A stretch of 25,483 bases of DNA from M55B112 sp040903745 (GTDB lineage Bacteria > Bacteroidota > Bacteroidia > Bacteroidales > GCA-2748055). How positions within the stretch are numbered: the stretch's first letter is position 1; every line of letters starts with the position of its first letter. Below, in pieces: positions 22,594 to 25,483 of this stretch. A model generated the notes under the pieces. That model was not told the origin of the DNA and made no database searches. It saw only the letters and a list, made by a program, of their open reading frames with translations. The stretch is from assembly GCA_040903745.1 (NCBI GenBank), contig JBBDUV010000082.1:1-25483 (forward strand). The letters run 5' to 3'. A program made the translations under genes and the position numbers.

Positions 22594-23169
22594 CCGGCAG
22601 GTTGTTGCTCATGCTTTTATGCAGGTTCCAGTTGTGGGTGTTGAAGTTGACCCTGAATTCCTGACTGGTACTTTCGGGGGCCCCGAGCCAGTTCCCGGCT
22701 TCGTCAAAACAGTCCTCCTCCACCGCCCACTGGCTTTCCCACGGCAGATCGTACCTGATCATGATACAGCTGGAGGGGAGTTGCGGGTGGAGTACCTCGG
22801 AGAGTTCCTCCAAAAAGAGTCCCTGGTTTTCGAATTCCGGTTCGTCGGTCGGACCGTAGGGTATATAGGCGACGCAGTGTTCCTGGTCGATCTGTCTGAT
22901 CAGTACCAGCAGATCGCCGGTGGTGTGGTGATCGGGCAACCAGCCGGGGTGCAGCAGATTATCGGAGGCGGCGTAATCAAAAGCGACAGGTTTAATGCCT
23001 TGTTGTTCCTTCACACCAGCCCAGAACGATGTCTGCTGAACAATGTTGCAACGGTTTATTTCCTCTGGTTTCTTTGGTTCAATTTTACAGTACATGCATC
23101 GGTGTTTCCTGATCGGTTGCAAAGGTATACATGGTTATCCGAACAGCGAAAAAATGGGGACTTTATTTG
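22594..23169 (-). pseudogene. Partial duplicate of femAB (5' half plus promoter)
   Basis: This 576-bp stretch is nearly identical to 20079-20654. The encoded protein part matches the full copy from the ATG (23095) through SMSNNLP, about 168 residues, and then runs into unrelated codons. The few differences I see are in the leader (for example at 23098 and near 23128-23131). The -7 box at 23120-23127 is kept, so a truncated protein could be made. The aminoacyltransferase second domain is missing. The near identity points to recent duplication. Confidence 0.92.
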
Positions 23170-23189
23170 ATGATGGCGGTAACCTGAAA

Positions 23190-23237
23190 GGCTGACCAGT
23201 TCCGGGTGGTCGGCCGCTACATCATGGGTTAGGAGAT
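23190..23237. pseudogene. Scrap of sulfatase 1 joined to a scrap of the femAB-sulfatase spacer
   Basis: 23190-23225 matches 17956-17991, inside sulfatase 1, with about two mismatches. The next 12 bases (GGGTTAGGAGAT) match 19437-19448, just beyond the 3' end of femAB. The first match is convincing; the 12-bp match alone could be chance. Confidence 0.6.
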
Positions 23238-23526
23238 AGATAGTCCTGGATATCTGGTCTGCACTGCTTCAGGACAGTTTATTCTTGCTTAAAGCGGCTT
23301 TTATTATTAATTTGCGGACCATTGTGATGATGGATGGGAGTTACACGATATTGCTTATGGAAGGTTGAACTTTTACTTTTACCACCTTACAACAGCAGAT
23401 CGAATAAGACATGAAATGTCCTGGAAAGTTAAGTTTTTGCTTTTACCAAAGGATGGATCACTTTATTATATGATGCTCTGTACCATCCTCACACGCAAAA
23501 GGTTCTAAAATTTAATTTTATTAAAC
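23238..23526. other. Upstream region of sulfatase 2, no gene seen
   Basis: No coding sequence is recognised. Two similar stretches, GAACTTTTACTTTTACCA near 23367 and AAGTTTTTGCTTTTACCA near 23430, are about 63 bp apart and could be regulator sites. No clear TAnnTTTG box was found before 23527. Confidence 0.4.
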
Positions 23527-25146
23527 ATGTTAAGAAAATTACTGCTATTTACTACTGTCTTGCTGCTGGTAGCAAGTTGTTCGACAAGGGATGAAGCGAC
23601 TTCTCCCGATCCGAATATCCTGATTATCTATGCCGATGATGTGGGTCTCGGGGACATCAGTTGCTATGGATCGGAGTTGATCAACACACCAAACATCGAC
23701 GCCATTGCCGAAAACGGAATCCGTTTCACCAACGCGTATGCCACCTCGGGCATGTGCACACCGAGCCGCTTCTCCCTGCTTACAGGGATTTACGCATTCC
23801 GGTTACCGGGATCGGGAATTTTATCGGCCGAGGACCCGTTGTGTATTGAGCCGGGTAGCTTTACCTTGCCGGAGATGCTGCGGCAGAATGGATACCGGAC
23901 AAGCATTGTTGGAAAGTGGCACCTCGGATTGGGGGAGTCGTTCGGCAGTGTCGACTGGAATGCAGATATAAAGCCTGGTCCGCTGGAAGTAGGATTTGAT
24001 GAATCCTACCTGTTGCCTGTTACCAACGACAGGGTGCCAACGGTATATGTGGATGGTCACCGTGTGGATAACCTGGATCCGGGCGATCCACTGTTGGTGA
24101 AGTACCCGGATGAGGCGCACCACGCTTACCAGGAGCAAGAGTTTGGACAGTATGGTGCCGGACAAAGTGATGCGTTGGTGGGGGACCTGCCAACCGGTTT
24201 GAGTAATCCTGAGATGTTGCGATACAGCGCAGATGTACAGCACTCCGGGACGATTGTGAACGGTGTAAGCAGGATCGGTCACATGGCCGGTGGTAAATCA
24301 GCATGGTGGAATGATGAAACGATGACAGGGCTGTTTGCATCGAAGGCGAAGGATTTTATTACCCGCGAAAGTGAGCAGCCCTTCTTTTTGTTTCTCTCCA
24401 TGCACCAGAACCATGTGCCAAGGATTCCCAATCCGGCTTTTGCCGGGACTAGCGGTGCAGGATTAAGGGGTGATGCTGTTGTGGAGCTTGACTGGATCGT
24501 TGGGGAGATGGTGAGGGTGCTTGAGGAAGCCGGCAAGTTGGAGAATACCTTGATCATTTTCAGCAGTGACAACGGTCCGGTTTTATTTGACGGGTACAAT
24601 GACGGGGCGCTGGAGAACCACAATGGGCATGATCCCTCAGGCGGTCTCAGGGGCGGAAAGTACATTGCTTACGAAGCTGCCACCCGCATGCCTACGCTTC
24701 TGCAATGGCCCGCCCGTGTAAAACCGGGAATTACATCAGATGCATTGGTCAGTCAGGTCGACCTGCTGGCATCTCTGACTGCACTGGTAGGAGGAGAACT
24801 GCCTTTAAGCTTGCTTACCGACAGTGAAGATCTGCTTTCAGCCTGGCTGGGAGAATCTAAAGAGGGAAAAGAGTATGTCATTCAGCAATCAAGCGACGGA
24901 CTCGGCATCAGGAGGGGGAACTGGAAATATATTGAACCTTCTGAGCGGTCGGCCTGGGCCTATAACAGGCATAACCTGGGAGCGCCAAATAAAATGCATA
25001 TCGCGATGCCGGAGGCAGGGGCGCTTCTTTTCAACCTGGAAGATGATCCGATGGAGATGAATAACCTGGCGGAGCAGCATCCCGATGTGCTCAGTGAGAT
25101 GGCTGCGTTGCTTGAAAAAGTAAAACAGGAATTCACGTTGGAGTAG
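23527..25146 (+). CDS. Family S1 sulfatase, lipoprotein (sulfatase 2)
   Basis: This 539-residue sulfatase has a lipoprotein signal ending at Cys18 (VASC). The metal-binding Asp37-Asp38 (YADDVGLGD), catalytic Cys77 in CTPSRFSLLTG (formylglycine precursor), GKWHLGLG near 135, MHQNHVP and SSDNGPV are all present, and the C-terminal subdomain (RRGNWKYIEP, LEDDPMEMNNLAE) is intact. It differs clearly from sulfatase 1 in the middle region, so it is a separate subfamily member and not a recent duplicate. The gene is on the opposite strand to sulfatase 1 and is flanked on both sides by pieces of femAB. It probably acts outside the cytoplasm on a sulfated polysaccharide; the substrate is unknown. Confidence 0.92.
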   Translation: MLRKLLLFTTVLLLVASCSTRDEATSPDPNILIIYADDVGLGDISCYGSELINTPNIDAIAENGIRFTNAYATSGMCTPSRFSLLTGIYAFRLPGSGILSAEDPLCIEPGSFTLPEMLRQNGYRTSIVGKWHLGLGESFGSVDWNADIKPGPLEVGFDESYLLPVTNDRVPTVYVDGHRVDNLDPGDPLLVKYPDEAHHAYQEQEFGQYGAGQSDALVGDLPTGLSNPEMLRYSADVQHSGTIVNGVSRIGHMAGGKSAWWNDETMTGLFASKAKDFITRESEQPFFLFLSMHQNHVPRIPNPAFAGTSGAGLRGDAVVELDWIVGEMVRVLEEAGKLENTLIIFSSDNGPVLFDGYNDGALENHNGHDPSGGLRGGKYIAYEAATRMPTLLQWPARVKPGITSDALVSQVDLLASLTALVGGELPLSLLTDSEDLLSAWLGESKEGKEYVIQQSSDGLGIRRGNWKYIEPSERSAWAYNRHNLGAPNKMHIAMPEAGALLFNLEDDPMEMNNLAEQHPDVLSEMAALLEKVKQEFTLE

Positions 25147-25173
25147 GATGATGAACTGGTAGATTACCCATTG

Positions 25174-25409
25174 TCAGCGCACATGATACTTCTGTCCGTT
25201 TACCTCCTGTGCCAGGAACATGTCATACTCGGTTTTGTTGAGCGGATAATCCCCGCAGCCCATCCTGTGAAACATGTTTCCACCGAAGCCGCTTTTGAAC
25301 CGGTAGAGGCCATGCATTGGGTGTGACCGGTACCTGATCATGATACAGCTGGAGGGGAGTCGCGGGCGGAGTACCTCGGAGAGTTCCTCCAAAAAGAGTC
25401 CTTGGTTTT
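25174..25409 (-). pseudogene. femAB remnant with 624-bp in-frame internal deletion
   Basis: Reading leftward, the remnant starts in the region NQGLFLEELSEVL (matching the full gene near 20315), continues to SSCIMIRY, then jumps to RSHPMHGLYRFKSGFGGNM and runs to the C terminus QEVNGQKYH and a stop at 25174. Bases 25331 and beyond align with 20237 onward, and those to the left align with 19613 and below. The gap is therefore 624 bp (208 codons), with GTA shared at the joint. Divergence from the full copy is visibly higher (six differences in about 50 bp near 25214-25260) than for the copy at 22594. No start codon with the N terminus is present. Confidence 0.88.
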
Positions 25410-25483
25410 AAAGCTTGGTTCTTTTAGTCACTAAAAAACTTTCAATTGCATAAAATGGAAGGGATATAATAGGATTGCCCTTT

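Noticed and set aside
23095..25174. Sulfatase 2 as a simple insertion into one femAB copy
   Set aside because: For a minus-strand femAB gene the N-terminal part should lie to the right and the C-terminal part to the left. Here it is reversed, and the two flanking fragments differ in divergence.

Overview
The window looks like a chromosomal segment of a Bacteroidetes (probably Bacteroidales-like) bacterium. The signs are SusC-like TonB-receptor architecture, several Bacteroidetes-type -7 boxes (TAnnTTTG) just upstream of genes, lipoprotein sulfatases, DUF4625 lipoproteins and a fused MerTP. Few genes show clear Shine-Dalgarno sites. Base composition is uneven: AT-rich over the mer operon and the toxin-antitoxin modules, clearly more GC-rich over 6.0-9.6 kb and 12.2-15.0 kb. 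This suggests a mosaic accessory region.

Layout. 1-2204 (-): an SDR dehydrogenase cut by the window edge and a GMC oxidoreductase. 2313-5058 (-): a mercury-resistance operon of an ArsR-type regulator, a MerT-MerP fusion and mercuric reductase. 5178-5632 (-): the decayed 3' end of an L-fucose isomerase gene. 5739-6056: repeat-rich DNA with two hairpins and a 10-bp tandem repeat. 6057-9573 (+): a metallophosphoesterase and a large membrane sensor (Cache-PAS-CBS-DUF294 nucleotidyltransferase) with a Gly/Glu-rich repeat insert. 9563-11112 (-): a hipBA module bounded by 46-bp direct repeats of the 3' end of the DUF294 gene. 11330-11862 (-): a ParE-type toxin and its antitoxin. 11991-12101: two perfect 37-bp repeats separated by exactly 37 bp.

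12173-16112 (+): a probable metal (zinc) uptake operon. It has a promoter with a perfect 15-bp palindrome, a Fur/Zur-family regulator, a TonB-dependent receptor and two His-containing DUF4625 lipoproteins. 16408-17677 (-): an AbiEi/AbiEii pair. 17735-20580 (-): a sulfatase and a FemA/FemB-type aminoacyltransferase. 20733-23237: a gene graveyard holding an internally deleted AlbA_2/HTH regulator, a vapBC module with a small upstream ORF, a scar joining the start of a nucleotide-sugar epimerase to the end of a nucleotide-sugar dehydrogenase, a near-identical copy of the 5' half of femAB and a scrap of the first sulfatase. 23527-25146 (+): a second sulfatase. 25174-25409 (-): a third femAB copy with a 624-bp in-frame internal deletion.

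The working functions are mercury detoxification, metal acquisition and sulfated-glycan desulfation, interspersed with four toxin-antitoxin-type modules and much evidence of recombination. I see no transposase, integrase, cas gene, rRNA or tRNA. The best candidates for something new are the repeat-bounded hipBA insertion, the regulator-receptor-DUF4625 operon with its palindrome, and the recurrent fragments that keep gene ends but lose the middle around the sulfatase/femAB loci.
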